From NCBI RefSeq assembly GCF_003711515.1, contig NW_021167085.1, positions 311,649 to 375,648 of the forward strand: a stretch of 64,000 nucleotides of DNA, in the 5' to 3' direction. The position numbers and the translations under genes were made by a program. The notes beneath the pieces were generated by a model. It was not told where the DNA came from and made no database searches. It saw only the letters and a list, made by a program, of their open reading frames with translations. The DNA is from Sodiomyces alkalinus F11 (lineage: Eukaryota; Ascomycota; Sordariomycetes; Glomerellales; Plectosphaerellaceae). Each line of letters starts with the position of its first letter. The first letter of the stretch is position 1. Positions 21,713-33,419 of the stretch are shown here, piece by piece.

Positions 21713-22580
21713 GTCGGAGTGATAGATAGAATGATAGATCAGAGACCAGCAAGACAACCAGAGATTGCCAGGTGATGGCTGAAGCGACAGTTTACGGCGT
21801 TCTTTTCTTTTCGTCAACCGTCACAATCTCGCGAATTCGGCAACAAGAGAAGCTGACCTTTGCAGAAATACAATTGTATCGGTCGTTACGTGTAAAAGAG
21901 CCTGGGACTCGGGAGCTTCTATGATTGCGATTCGATCCTCTTAGCCTATCAGGCATGCGACGCAAGTGAGGGGAGGCGCAGCAGCAAAGTCTCACGTGCT
22001 GCGTGCAGTTGGAGTCGGAGCAGAAAGGCCAGAACGACATTTGGTGACCGTCGGACGAATAAAAAGAAGCCGGAAAGCCGTGAGTCGAGAGTCGTGACGT
22101 TGCCGGATTCGCCTGATTCGCCTCTTTTCTTGGCGCTTTGGCGATATGATGCGATGGCCAGAGTCGCCAGACGGACCATAGATCATAGACAGACCATAAT
22201 TACCTTAGAGTCTTAGACCTTAGACCCTGCCTCTCTTATCTGTCCATGTTCATTCCGCTCTCCCCCCTTTTCCCGACCTGAATGTATTTATTCATTTATT
22301 CTTTATCGCCCAAGGAGAAAGAACCCAGACCCGGGAATTGTTGAAAACTGCATCAGTGTCTCTGAAGTCGGCAGAGGTTGAGGCTTTGGTCCGTCCTCAA
22401 GAGTCAAGACATTATATTCATCCACTCCCCCAAGTCCTCTCCATCACGTCGCTCGCGGCTCGCCTACTGAGACCCTGGCGCAGTATTCGCAACCCTAAAG
22501 AAAATGGTTTAGATGTAAGCATACCCTCATACATGTAAACAGTAACATAGGGGGACTTGTAGGGGGACTTGAAAGCAAAC
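21713..22580. other. Intergenic between HET gene and NLR-like locus
   Basis: No gene recognised. Contains the HET promoter and the 3' end of the NB-ARC/TPR frame. Confidence 0.5.
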
Positions 22581-24778
22581 TCACATCAACAAGTGCACCC
22601 TGTGCAAGCTCGATCCTATCTCCGACACCACCGGGTGATTCCGACCAAGCGCCTTCTCGAACCCTTCTCGTGCTTGTCGATACATCATCTCGGCCTCCCG
22701 CAATCGACCTTGTTCCTCGTAGACGGCGCCCAAGTTGTTTACGGTACTCAGATTCATGATATGATCTGGCCCGATCACCTTATCAAAGCCTTCCCGTGCA
22801 TCTTGGAGCATTCTCTCCGCCTCCCCTAACCGGCCTTGCTTCTTGTACAGGGCACCCAGGTTGTTCGTAAGATTGAGACGGATTATATGATCCGGACCGA
22901 CCACCTTCCGAAGCCCTTCTTGCACCCGTCGGAACATCATCTCGGCCTCCTCTAACCGACCTTGCTTCTCGTAGACGACGGCCAAGTTGGTCGTAGCATT
23001 GAGACTCGTTGTATCACCTGCGCCGTACACCTCCTCAACGCCTTCTTGCACCTGTCGGAATATCCTCTCGGCTTCCCCTAGCCGACCCTGCTTCTCGTAG
23101 ACGAGACCCAGCTCATTCATGGCGCTCAAAGTCGCCATGTGGTCCGGTCCAAACATCTTCTTCTTGCTGTCCAGCGCTAGTCGCGTTATTCGCTCGGCCT
23201 CTTCCAGCCGACCATGAGCACCGTAGAGGAAACCTAACCGACTGACCGATTCTGCCTGAATGGGGAGGAGGGGGAAATCGTCTTCACCGCCAGAAACCTC
23301 GGCCAGCCACCGCGAGCACCTCTCTGCATGCGGAAGAAGCTGATTCCGGAGGACCCCGAAATCTTTATCCCTATTGGACCCCTTGGTAGGTACCGACAGC
23401 CCAACTACCAGCACCGCCAGCATGGCAAACGCTCTCTTCTGGGCCTCGTCTTGCCGGTGCGACATCCACTTGTGCACTACCGGATGAATCGAGTACATAC
23501 CCTCGTCGCCCTTGTCGCTCGTGTCGCCCTTGTCGCCCTCGTGCGCCTCGTCGGCCTCTATCATCGAATAGCGCAGCAGCAGCCTGGTCGCCGCCAAGAA
23601 CTTTAACTCGTCGCACGCCATATCGCGAAGCCATCCGGGACAGCCGTCTTCGGCTTCTTCGCCGGCCGCCTGTAACAGACCGTGCCAAAGGCCGTTGTTG
23701 TTGAGAAAGCCCAGAGGCAGAGCAGGTTCGCCGCGTCCTTGTTTTTCGTCTCGATCGCCTTGAACGATATTGTCCATGTGGTCCAGACGCTCCTCTGCTG
23801 GTAGTCCATCAGCGGCGCGGACTCGTCGTCGGACTGCATCAGTTCCTTGAAGCGCTCGTTGTACCGCCGAACATACGACGCGGCGTCGCTCCGCGTCTCT
23901 CCAAGGTACGAGGCAGCCTGCGCCAGCGCCAGCGGAAGACCGTCCAGCAAGTCAAGCAGCTCCTCGACATTGTCATCCATAGCTATACAAGAAAAAAAGG
24001 CAGTCAGTTTCCAAGGTCTCGGGCTGTCATCACCAAGCTAGATTCTAGACGTGATAGTCTATAGAATGCTAGCGGTGCTAGCCCAGGCTGCCCCAGGCGC
24101 CGCCTACGGTGACCTACCCATCCTTTCGTCAGTCCACCTAGCCCACTTCTTGAACACGGACTTGCTAAGGTCTTTGTCGACCTTCTTGAGTTCTTTCGCC
24201 GTGCCGAGCTGTGCTAGCTTCTCCAACCGCGTGGTAATCAACACCGACCCCTGGTCGCCGGGGATGTACTTCCGAACATCGTATGCACCGGTCGCCACGG
24301 CTTCCTCCGAGCTGGGATCCTGGTCGACGTTATCGAAGACGAGTAGCCAGTCCCTATTCTCCTCCAGAGCAAGCCAGTTCAGCGTCTCCTTCGCGGCAGC
24401 CCTGATATCTTCCTTGTCAACGAGGTTGCTGATGTTCCTGGTCCTGCTTCTGTCTGCGATTTGGCCCGCCGGAATCCTGCTCGCACATTTAGCAAGGCTC
24501 TGGATGACTCGTTCTTCCGACCTGCCGTCTAGCCAGAAGACTGAGCTAAAAGTGGGTTTGTGGCGCCGAGCAAAGTCGACAGCCAGCTGCGTCTTTCCCA
24601 TGCCGCCGAGCCCATGGAGGACAAATACCTTGCAACGACCATCTTCTTCGGAGACCGACTGTTGCGGGAGGAGGTGGTGTTCGAGCTCGGCGGTGTCCAA
24701 CGGCCTGGCAACGAACTTGCCCGAGACAGGCACCCCCTCCAGCGTAAACGAAGTCCGATAGGGGCCAAATTCTAGCAT
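22581..24778 (-). CDS. NB-ARC / TPR part of a fungal NLR-like protein (frame-disrupted)
   Basis: The NB-ARC segment 24118-24778 has the P-loop LHGLGGMGKTQLAV, Walker B WLLVFDNVDQD and the GSVLITTR block. An intron at 23983-24117 (GTAGGT...TATAG) joins in phase to GLPLALAQAASYLGET. The MHD-like site is MYSIHPVVHKWM. C-terminal 42-residue TPRs follow, about five copies with YEKQGRLGEAERI/MF wording and AREGFDKVIGPDH loops. Near 23700 the frame is broken: NLLCLWAF lies in one frame and NNNGLWHGLLQAAGEE in the next, so one base is missing relative to the family sequence LWAFLxNxxLWHGL. The first codon follows a TAG directly, so this part needs an in-phase splice from the patatin exon, which I cannot find. 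It may be a pseudogenised allele, two genes, or contain sequence errors. NLRs of this type act in fungal non-self response. Confidence 0.8.
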
Positions 24779-24861
24779 CTACCCGTCAGCAGGACTGTCA
24801 GGGAATCGGACACATTGAGGGGAATCGTAAATTACAGCTTCAGGCAGAGAAACGACAAAAA

Positions 24862-25984
24862 CTAACATTTCTTTCTAGCAAGGCCGCTTGCGCACTCCTT
24901 CATCGTCTCCAGCACCTCCGCCGATAGAATATACTTGCGGGTTGCCTCTGCAATCTCAGCCTTCTTCTTTGATTCTTCCAGCCCGATGTCCTGGAGCCCC
25001 TGGTTGACATTGAAGCGATAATATCGTCCCTGCTTATGGAGACTGGACTTGTCGCGGCGGAAGTTCTCGGCGGTTTTTTCTGTCTCCGTACCAAGCTTCT
25101 GCAGAGTGGCGAAGATTCCCTTCAGGCTATCACCCACCCGGTTGAGGGGCGGCACTCCTGTGCCTATCGAGACCAGGGACGTAAGCTTGCTTTGCAGCTG
25201 AGCCTCCGGATTCTCCCCGGGCTCAGTGGCCCCCCATACGCCCCTGGCCTGGTCCCATAACTCATAGATGGGGTTATTCGCTCCTAGGGCTCCCTCAACG
25301 AATACCTCGTCGTAGGGCCCGAAAGCGATAGGCTCGAAGAAGGACGTGGCAGCCGATGTCGCACGACAGGCTTGCCAAATCGTGGTCGATTCCAGGTCGT
25401 CGGTGCCATGAGATCGGTAGCTCTTGAGACATACGGTGCTGCCAGCGTTTTTACTCGTCGCGCAGACAAATCTAGTCGGCAGGGAAACAAACAACCAGGG
25501 TCAGCGGGGGGCNNNNNNNNNNNNNNNNACCGTTAGCAAAAAAGAAAAAAAAAAAAAAAAAAAGAAAGAAAAAGGCGAGGACTTACACTTTGCAAGGCGC
25601 ATCGGGCGCGTCTTGGAGCAGCTCATCCTCGCCAAACCCCTGGCTCCGAAGGATCTGTTTGACGGCTTGCTCCAATTTGCCCGAGTCAAACCTACCCTGA
25701 ATCTTGAGCTTCCAGCCAAACCGGTGGTTCTTCTTCTCGAAAACCTTCCCGGACAGCGCAGTGTAGGCGGTGATGCACTCCGTAACGCTCATACGCAAGC
25801 GACCCAGCATGATGGCTATGAGCCCACCGGTGCTGGTGCCGCCGATCATGTCGAAGTAGTCGCAGGGTTTCGGTGGGCATTTGCTGTCGATAGTGCGCAT
25901 CAGATGATCGAGAATCATCAGCGATGACAGGCCACGGACGCCGCCGCCGTCCAGTGAGAGGAGTCGGATCGTATTGCCCGGCAT
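24862..25984 (-). CDS. Patatin-like phospholipase domain of an NLR-like protein
   Basis: Exons 25587-25984 and 24862-25471; the intron between contains a 16-base run of N but its GTAAGT donor and TAG acceptor join in phase (CKV|FVCATSKN). The protein starts MPGNTIRLLSLDGGGVRGLS: the oxyanion-hole motif DGGGVRG is at residues 12-18 and the nucleophile elbow GTSTG at 49-53 (Ser51). The second catalytic element, normally Asp-Gly-Ala/Gly, reads VEGALGANNP, so the dyad aspartate is glutamate. The end of exon 2 (MKECASGLARKK) is followed by a donor-like GTTAGT, and the NB-ARC segment begins about 84 bp downstream. In fungi patatin is a frequent N-terminal effector of NB-ARC/TPR NLRs. The parts probably form one gene here, but the splice phase does not close. 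Confidence 0.82.
25513..25528. other. Assembly gap (16 N)
   Basis: Unresolved bases inside the patatin intron, next to a homopolymer-rich A/AAG tract (25540-25573). True length is unknown. Confidence 0.97.
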
Positions 25985-26623
25985 GATGGTTATAACTTAT
26001 GGGCCGTCTGGCATGATGAGGGAAATTGAGAATGAGCTAAGTCTGCAGTTCGATGGACGGAGAATGGACGTGATGGAGGAGGACGGGGGACGACAGAGAA
26101 ACAACGGACAAAGGACGGAGGAAGAACTGGCTCTTGCTCTTGGGCCCTGTCGCCTGTGAGCCTGTGACTGCTTTAAAAGCAGTAGGCTGGCTCTCAAAAG
26201 CTGTTAGCCACAGGCTCAATAGCCGCCGGCCACAGGCATGCCCAGGCCACTCCAATCGATACCTAGGACGTCGTCGCTGGGTTGCCAAATAAGTCGGCTC
26301 TTATGGTTGGCTCGTCAAAAATCGGGTTGATGGACAGCCGACTCAGGAGTGAGGACTCACAATTTCAAGCTCGTGCCTAAACCGATCATTCCAGGCATGG
26401 TTAGGAGACCAGAAGACCATGACTGGTCAAATCCATCCAGGAATACCAAACTTTGATGCATGTCTTATTTTGCGCCGTACTTTAATACCGGCCATCACTG
26501 AGAAATGATGAATCGAGGCCGACGCGACGTGATAGGTGAAGTGCATATCGCTAGCGACTTCATTGGCTGGACAGGTAAACAGGCCTTGACCTTGTCAAGT
26601 TGTCCTGCTTGAGTCCTTATCTC
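25985..26623. other. Intergenic between patatin gene 5' end and MSH4 3' end
   Basis: No gene seen. Holds the putative promoter of the NLR-like locus. A GGCTGGCTCTC/CCACAGGC-rich patch around 26160-26240 has short imperfect inverted repeats without clear function. Confidence 0.5.
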
Positions 26624-29600
26624 TCACGGCCCGACCTCCATCAATGTCGTATCATCAATCCCCTCGTCATCAAATCCACGTCCATCTTCAGCGTAGACCT
26701 CTTCCTCTTCCGAATTGTCTTCTCCCTCGTCCACTTCCATCGGCTCTGGGTCTCCCGTTTCGTCCGAACACTCGGCCGAGAGATCGCGTCCCTCTTCCAC
26801 CGCCGCCATCTTCATCACAAACTCCTCCTGAAGCTGCCCCAGGTAGGTCCCGAGCCGCTTCCCTTCCATGCCGGAGGCATGAATCAGTTTGAGCTGTTCG
26901 TGCAGATGGAGCACCAGCCTGCGTCTGTTGACTACTTTCCACGCGTTCGGGTCGTTCTTGTCAGATGCTCGCTTTTGCTGAAGGCTCCTCGCCACTTCTT
27001 CGGCTTTCTCGATGAACCCAGGAGGAAGATCGACCTGCTTAGCGAGCATAATTCCGTAGTGTTCATCTTCGGTCTTCCCCGTTTCCACGCTAAACAGCCT
27101 TTTCATCCGTGGTATTCCATCCCCCGGATTGGACTCGATCCTTGATGCTAAATGCAGATTCATCACCCCGGGACGATCCACTAACACCTCAGCTACAATA
27201 TTAAGACGCGAGGAAAAAGTTAACAACCACTGGCATAAAACGAAGGGCGAGTAGCACGGGCCGAGAAGACGTACCAAGATCGTGAAAGTGTGTCACAAAC
27301 CAGACAGATGCCCGGCTCTGAATTAACGCCTCGGCCATGGCTATGGCAATCGAGAGCCCATCTCGTGTCGACGTCCCTCGCCCCAGCTCATCTATGATGA
27401 CGAGACTCTTTCGGGTGATATTCCTGTGAAGAATCAGCCACATCAAGTTATCAACTCGAAAGGTGATCGACATAACAAGACTGATGGGGTACTCGCGCTA
27501 CCTCAGAATAAATGCCATCTCCCGCATCTCCACTGAGAACGTGGACAAGTTTGCGGTTAGGTCATCATCAGTCGATGCTCGCACAAATATGCTCTCCATA
27601 ATCGGGAAAGCCGCATAGTGCGCCGGCACGAAGCATCCTATTTGTGCCATGATCTGGAGGAGGGCCACTGTTCGAATGTATGTGCTCTTGCCGCCCATGT
27701 TGCACCCCGTGATGATCTTGAACCGGAACTCCTCCGTCGAGTAGATGTCGTTCCGAACGAATTGGTCGTACATTTTCTGTCTCCCTTGTGAATACTCTGA
27801 ATTGATAAACCAAGCCAACGAACCGACCTACCATGTCCAGGATAGGATGCCGTGCCGCCTTGATTGCGAGCGTCCCTGTCATGTCCGGCCGTACATAGTC
27901 TCGCAACGTGACGACGTGGCTGAATGACGCCAACATGTCGAGCATTCCAACGGCATCACACACTCGGAACATGGGCTGGATCTGTGTCCGAATCCTGTCG
28001 AGAAGGTCATGGATCGCCTGGTCTCCGCGGATGAGTGTTTCGTCCACAGCATCCTGTACACGAGCGTTAAGTTGCTTTAGACGAAGCGTCAGGCACTCGA
28101 GGAAGCCTTTTTTTACGACCCGATTGACCAGTACTTCGGGGATGCCCCTATCCTCAAAATCAACAGCTCGGAACTGGAGCCAGTACTTCCTGCCGGGGTC
28201 ATATTTGAGCTGCGCTGCCACGCCCAGCTCCTCTTGTGATCACACGTCAGACCCGGCATCTAGGGAAAAGACGGGAAATGTTCCTACTTACCACTCAACT
28301 GAGCAACATAGCTATGAATGTCTTGTGTCACGTCTCTGTACACGTATCTAGCAACATCAAGAAGGTCGTCGATCGTTGGCTGCGCACACAGCGGGTTAGA
28401 ACTCGGAAACTCCGGACATCGAGGCAATGAAGGGTAATTATAAGACCAAGTGCGACCTCACCTTGATGGCAAACATGCGCGCATTCCGCATGTCGAGAGG
28501 TGATTTCATGAGAGCGATGTCTTCTTGAATCACTTCAGCGATCATCTCCCGGACCGGTTTTGTCAGGTCCGGTCCGCAAATCCCCCGTATCTGACACAAG
28601 AGATCAGATTCAGCAGACGCCAAGGCCTCGTAAATGTTTGGAACTGCGTCTAGAAAGGTCTTCGTCAAGACCACATCGTTGATGGCATACTCTGCCGCGC
28701 TCAAGCTCGGCTTCTTGGGGATCAAAACCAACTGTCCAAGTCAGCGACAAGTGTCAAGTGCCCAGCCAGCCCAGTCCGCTGCAACCCAAGTCTGGCTTTG
28801 AGCTCACCTTGGTCAAAACTCGTTCTGCATCGGGGAAGGATTTGAGTGCTGTGTCAATTTTAATTAGTAACCTAACTCATGGGTATTGGCTCGATCTTAA
28901 TACCGTTGCGGACAGCTGTGAAAATCTCTTCCGACGACGTAAGCTCCGCAACCGCGTCATGACGTAGTTTGAGTACAGGATCCAGACAGGTCGAGGGCTG
29001 TAATATGTTGCTTCGCAGCAGGCGAGCGCCCATCGGTGTTCGGGTGTGGTTCAACAAACCGAACAGGCAGTCCTTGGATCCAGGGTTGCGGAGATTTTGG
29101 AGTAGCTCCAGAGACCGGATAGCCGACACGTCGATCATCATTGTATCTTCAGAAGGCTCATACCTCACTCGGAGAGAGTGCGGCACCACCCTGATGGCTA
29201 ATTCCAGGTCTAGGTACTTCATGGCCTGCCGGAGCGTTAGCAGAAGAAAAGAAAAAAAGGGGGGGTTAGTCCGGCGCTTCAGACTGGCACACGCACAGCA
29301 GCAAAGGCGCAAGTGGTATAGAAGTTCCCGTGGATGGCGACCTTGACGGTTTCTGCATCGTCTCGGGGAGCCAGGGTGTCCAGGTACTGCTCTCCCGCAG
29401 ACTCTGACCAGTGTTTCCGGTCAAAGAAGATGATCCGAGCAGAGGGGACATTCTCCTCTATCATGGGCCGCATATGAGACTTGGGATTTGCTGAACCAGC
29501 AGAAGCGAGAAGAAGGATACGAGAGGGCTCTAGCACATGCAGCTTGTGGATGGTCTTGGAATAGAACTGAGAGTCAGATATATGGGTGAGAATAACTTCG

Positions 29601-30712
29601 CTGGTCGAAATGTTGACAAATGCGGCACCGACGGACGGAGTGACACCCCGGGCTTCGCTCAGAGCGCATATTACTTGAGATGCCTCGGTCGTTGTAGAGA
29701 AGGGGGTGTATCTGGAGCCTCGGCTCGTATACGTGGAGCTCGGACGGGTGATTGTCGTGGTTTCGGGATAAGAGGACTTGCTGTATGAACTAGGAACGGA
29801 TTCTTGAACATGTCCAGCGACCTTGCGGTCGTCATCGCTACCATCAGAATTGTGTTGCTGGTCGTACGGCTCGCTGGTTGGATTTCTACCGGTAGAGAAC
29901 GGGGTAGGCCGAGGCGAGTTTCGATTTGAAGCTTGACGAACTTCGGGACGATCGTGCTCAGCGAAGTCCTGGCCATGATTCTCACGATATAGTTGAGAGT
30001 CCCTGAACGGACTCCCAGTTGACCGAGGGAAATACTGGCTGGATGACTGACAAAACGGTCGCATAGGTGGCTGGAGAAAGGAGCGACGGGATAACTGGTT
30101 AGATGGCACAGAAAAGGACTGGTGAGCGAGCTGATCCGATGGTTCACGAGGGAGCGGCCCGCGAGCATAAGATGACGTTGGGGCCGGTCGAGTAGGAACG
30201 GGACTAGGGGATATGGGCTGATGGGAGGAATATTCGACTGCGTTTTGCAAAAGAGGACGACGCTCTAGGGAATCCTGAGGACCGGTCACAGGAGATCGGA
30301 AAGCAGAGGCGACGTCGACGTTTTGGACGCCCAGAGAGCCCGCACTAGCGTTCTCAAGGGTAGACGACCCGGGTTGGTAGTGAGTTAGTTTCATGCGAGC
30401 AGTCTCGTAACCAACCTCAACCGGGCTTTGACACGACACAGAGGCCGTATAAGGGATAGGGGAGGACACATTTGGGCGAGGAGAAGATGCGTCTGAATCC
30501 GCAAAGAACCTGGAAGCTCGGTAGTACTTGGGTGGGTGTTCAGGCTGAATAGAGGATTCCTCTGTCTCAACATGGGACGACCATTGAGCTGGGAGCAAGG
30601 AGGGGCCAGCTCCATCGCCAGACGAAGAAGAGCTTGCTTGATCGAGAAACGGGGCTAGATGAGCCAGCTCCCGTTGTAAATGCTTATGGTTGATCTTTTG
30701 GTTGTGAAACAT
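26624..30712 (-). CDS. MSH4: Meiotic MutS homologue MSH4
   Basis: Nine exons on the minus strand: 29297-30712, 28904-29225, 28808-28848, 28462-28731, 28292-28379, 27832-28232, 27502-27776, 27275-27423 and 26624-27192. They sum to 1176 codons plus stop with every junction in phase. Residues 1 to about 340 are Ser/Pro-rich and probably disordered. MutS connector/core domains follow (from [19 protein letters not shown], through [16 protein letters not shown]). The ATPase domain has Walker [11 protein letters not shown] near residue 870, then [21 protein letters not shown] (Walker B and signature) and FVTHFHDL. No mismatch-recognition N-terminal domain is seen, as expected for MSH4. MSH4 with MSH5 stabilises Holliday junctions and promotes crossovers in meiosis. 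The GCN (not GPN) in Walker A also occurs in other fungal MSH4 proteins as far as I recall. The C-terminal tail is acidic ([13 protein letters not shown]). Confidence 0.93.
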
Positions 30713-31443
30713 CGCGCCAGATTTGTCCTATATCGAACTGGTTTGTTGGTTTGTTGAGTGTTTGTCTCAGATGTGAACTCGATGACTCTTTGGTTGCTGG
30801 TGGACGAAGAGGGAGACGGCACCTCTCATCTCGTGAGACGACTGACACGACTCGGACAAGAGACCTGGTACAGCGCAGAGGGACGCAAGAAGTGCTGCAT
30901 AAACCACTGGCAGCGGAGTTCTAAGTGTAAAAACGCTTGGAATATGGCTCAATTGAGGGAGGAGTGGGATGGATGAGGAGTGTGGTGTAAATGCAGAGCA
31001 ATGCTACCCGGCCCAAGGCCCCAAGACGGTTGAGAACGATGTGGACGAAGCAAAAGAAGCCATCCAGGGAAGCGTAGCCATACTGCAGGAAGGAAGACCC
31101 CAGGATGCCTTCCTTGGTACAGTTTCCATAGTACCAAGGTAAGACCTTCCCCTTCTAGAGTTTCTCTGATAAAGAAAGTGCAAGCGCATCCAAAGCAAAA
31201 TTCATCGAGTGGAAGGAACGAAGGACGTTGTTCAAGTGCGAACTGACCTCGGTCAACAACGGCTGGAGCACAGACCATATTTAGTACCCAGGTACTTCGT
31301 ACTTGTCCATTGACCGACCCCCCTCTCCACTACCTTACCTGAACCACTTGTTTGCACAGGCTGATTCTTCAAATCCGCACAGCTTCCAAGGCCCTCGTTT
31401 GCAGGCTCGCGACGACGGAACAGTTGATCGAGTCGCGCATCGC

Positions 31444-31498
31444 GAATTGCGAATTGCGAATTGCGAATTGCGAATTGCGAATTGCGAATTGCGAATTG
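31444..31498. repeat. (GAATTGC)n heptamer tandem repeat
   Basis: Seven perfect copies plus six bases of an eighth copy of GAATTGC. The array is perfect, suggesting recent slippage expansion. It contains an EcoRI site (GAATTC) in no copy. Confidence 0.95.
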
Positions 31499-31658
31499 TT
31501 CACATTCGCGTGGTCTGGTGGCGTCCTGACTGGGGCTCCGTGGCCTTCCCCCTTCCACCGTCGCTGTTTTTGCCCAACAGAGGAGAGAGGAGGACAAATA
31601 CGACTTGGCAGCAGACCAATCACCAACTCCTTTACTGATACCGTATCCGATAAGCCTA

Positions 31659-31692
31659 CGCAACGCAACGCAACGCAACGCGACACGACACG
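31659..31692. repeat. AACGC pentamer run grading into ACACG
   Basis: Tandem CAACG copies followed by GACACGACACG, just upstream of the FAR1-type gene. Possibly part of its 5' UTR. Confidence 0.75.
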
Positions 31693-31794
31693 ATATCTTA
31701 CAGCACAGCACAACACCTCGCAGCACGCGACAGCACGATAGCAGCGGACGGTCAAGATACAGCGAGGCCGGCGGGAGAACGTGAGCCGTCTCCT

Positions 31795-33419
31795 ATGTTC
31801 GGCATCCTGGGCTCCATCGATGTCGGCTCCGGCCAGACCTACCCGACCTTCGAGGACCTGTTTAGGGACCTCAAGACTAGGCTCCAGAAGGACGGCTACA
31901 AGGTTGTCAAGTCCCGCACCCATCGCAACAAGGTAGCCGGCAACTACGAGAAGGGCAGCGAAGTTGTCCGCTGTGATCTGGTCTGCGACCGGGGCGGCCA
32001 GCCCTATAAATGTACCGCCACACAGCTCAAGACGTCGACCAAGAAGACCAACTGTCCCTGGCGCGCCAAGGCCGTGAACCGCAAGACCCTGGGCGCCTGG
32101 GTCCTCACTGTCATCTGCGACCAGCACAACCATGAGCCACGGACTCCCGAACCTCCGACAGACGACGAGGAGGAGGAAGCGGATGCTGAGGGAGATACGG
32201 AGCTCGTGAATGGTGATGAAGGTGTGTCTTCTTGGCTGTTTCTCTCGTTCTCCCTCGACCCTCACCCGACACCTCTTCGGTTCTGAATGTCGTTACGTGG
32301 AGTGCAGCAATTACTGACTGTCGTCCCTTATTCTTTCCCTGCATAGGTCCCCAAGAAAACGAGGCACCGAGTCCCAACCCGGACACGACCGCGGCCTTGG
32401 CTGTTGCCGGCGTCATGCCCTCAACCATGCGCCTAACAGGGGATGCGTTCCATCAGTTGAAGAATGAGTACCGACGTATGCCCAGGTCAGAACGAATCGG
32501 CATTCTTGCCCAGATGCAGATGCGCATCGCTGCCATCTACGCCATCGAGAACGAGGACATTCAAAGACAGGAGCGCCAGGCGCGACAGGAACGAAAACAC
32601 CAAGCGATGGGGCAGAACAGGCGTCGGGCAGCGGAACAGCAGCTGCAGCAGCTCCAGCAGCAGCAACACAATCAACATGAACAGCAGCTGCAGCAGCAGC
32701 AACCCCAAATGCAGCCTCACCAGCAACAACAGGTACAGCCCCATCCGCAACAACAGGTGCAGCAACAGGTACAGCAACAGGTGCAGCAACACCATCAACA
32801 AACGCCGCCACAGCATCAGCAGCACCTACCTCACCAACAACCCCAACAGCACCCGCACCAACATCAACAAACACAACACCAACATCCACAACACCAACAT
32901 CCACAACATCAACTTCCGCAACATCAACATCCACAGCATCAGCAACACCAGCAGCACCACGTCATGGCGGCCCAATTCGCCAGCATGGCCGCCGGCGCAG
33001 CTAAACACCACTTCCAGCAGACAGCCGAAGAAGAACAGGCACAGGCCCAGGAACGACGCCGCCACCTGACGCAGATCGCCCGGGAACACCTCGGCACCGC
33101 CGTGCAGCAGGTCCAGCAGATCCCCCAGGTCCCCCAGGTCCCACAGGTCCAGCAGGTTCCGCAAGTCCAGCAAGTCCAACCGGCCCAGCTACAGCAGGCG
33201 TCGATACAGGCTGGGGCGGTCCAGCAAACCCCCGTGCCGGTCCCGCAGTTCCCCATGCCGCCGTCCGCCCCGGGGAGTCAGGCTATCTTCCGACACTACA
33301 CGGGGACGCCGCAGCCGGCGAACCCCCCAGGGACTCCCACACAAGCACAAGCACAACCAAAACGTCGCGGTCGGCCACCCAAGGACGCTGGCAAAGGGAC
33401 CAACGGTGGAGGTGTATGA
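31795..33419 (+). CDS. FAR1-type zinc DNA-binding protein with glutamine/histidine-rich tract and AT-hook
   Basis: Exons 31795-32221 and 32347-33419 give 499 aa. Residues about 15-115 form a FAR1 (WRKY-GCM1 superfamily) domain: YPTFEDLFRDLKTRLQKDGY, then zinc ligands in VRCDLVC, NCPWRA and the closing CDQHNHEP. After an acidic linker comes a helix (FHQLKNEYRRMPRSERIGIL), then about 120 residues almost entirely of Gln, His and Pro, a VPQVPQVQQVQ run, and finally KRRGRPPKDAGKG, a canonical AT-hook. There is no MULE transposase DDE domain or SWIM zinc finger. FAR1 domains derive from Mutator-like transposases, so this looks like a DNA-binding module kept as a host regulator (inference). Probably nuclear. 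The repeat tract is encoded by CAG/CAA mixtures and is likely length-polymorphic. Confidence 0.85.

Larger units (their letters stand above)
30713..31794. other. Divergent intergenic region MSH4 / FAR1-type gene
   Basis: No gene seen. It carries a heptamer array (31444-31498) and an AACGC pentamer run (about 31659-31692) within 350 bp of the FAR1-type ATG, probably in its promoter or 5' UTR. Confidence 0.55.

Noticed and set aside
31441..31500. CRISPR-like array
   Set aside because: The repeat is a simple 7-bp tandem with no spacers, and the genome is eukaryotic.
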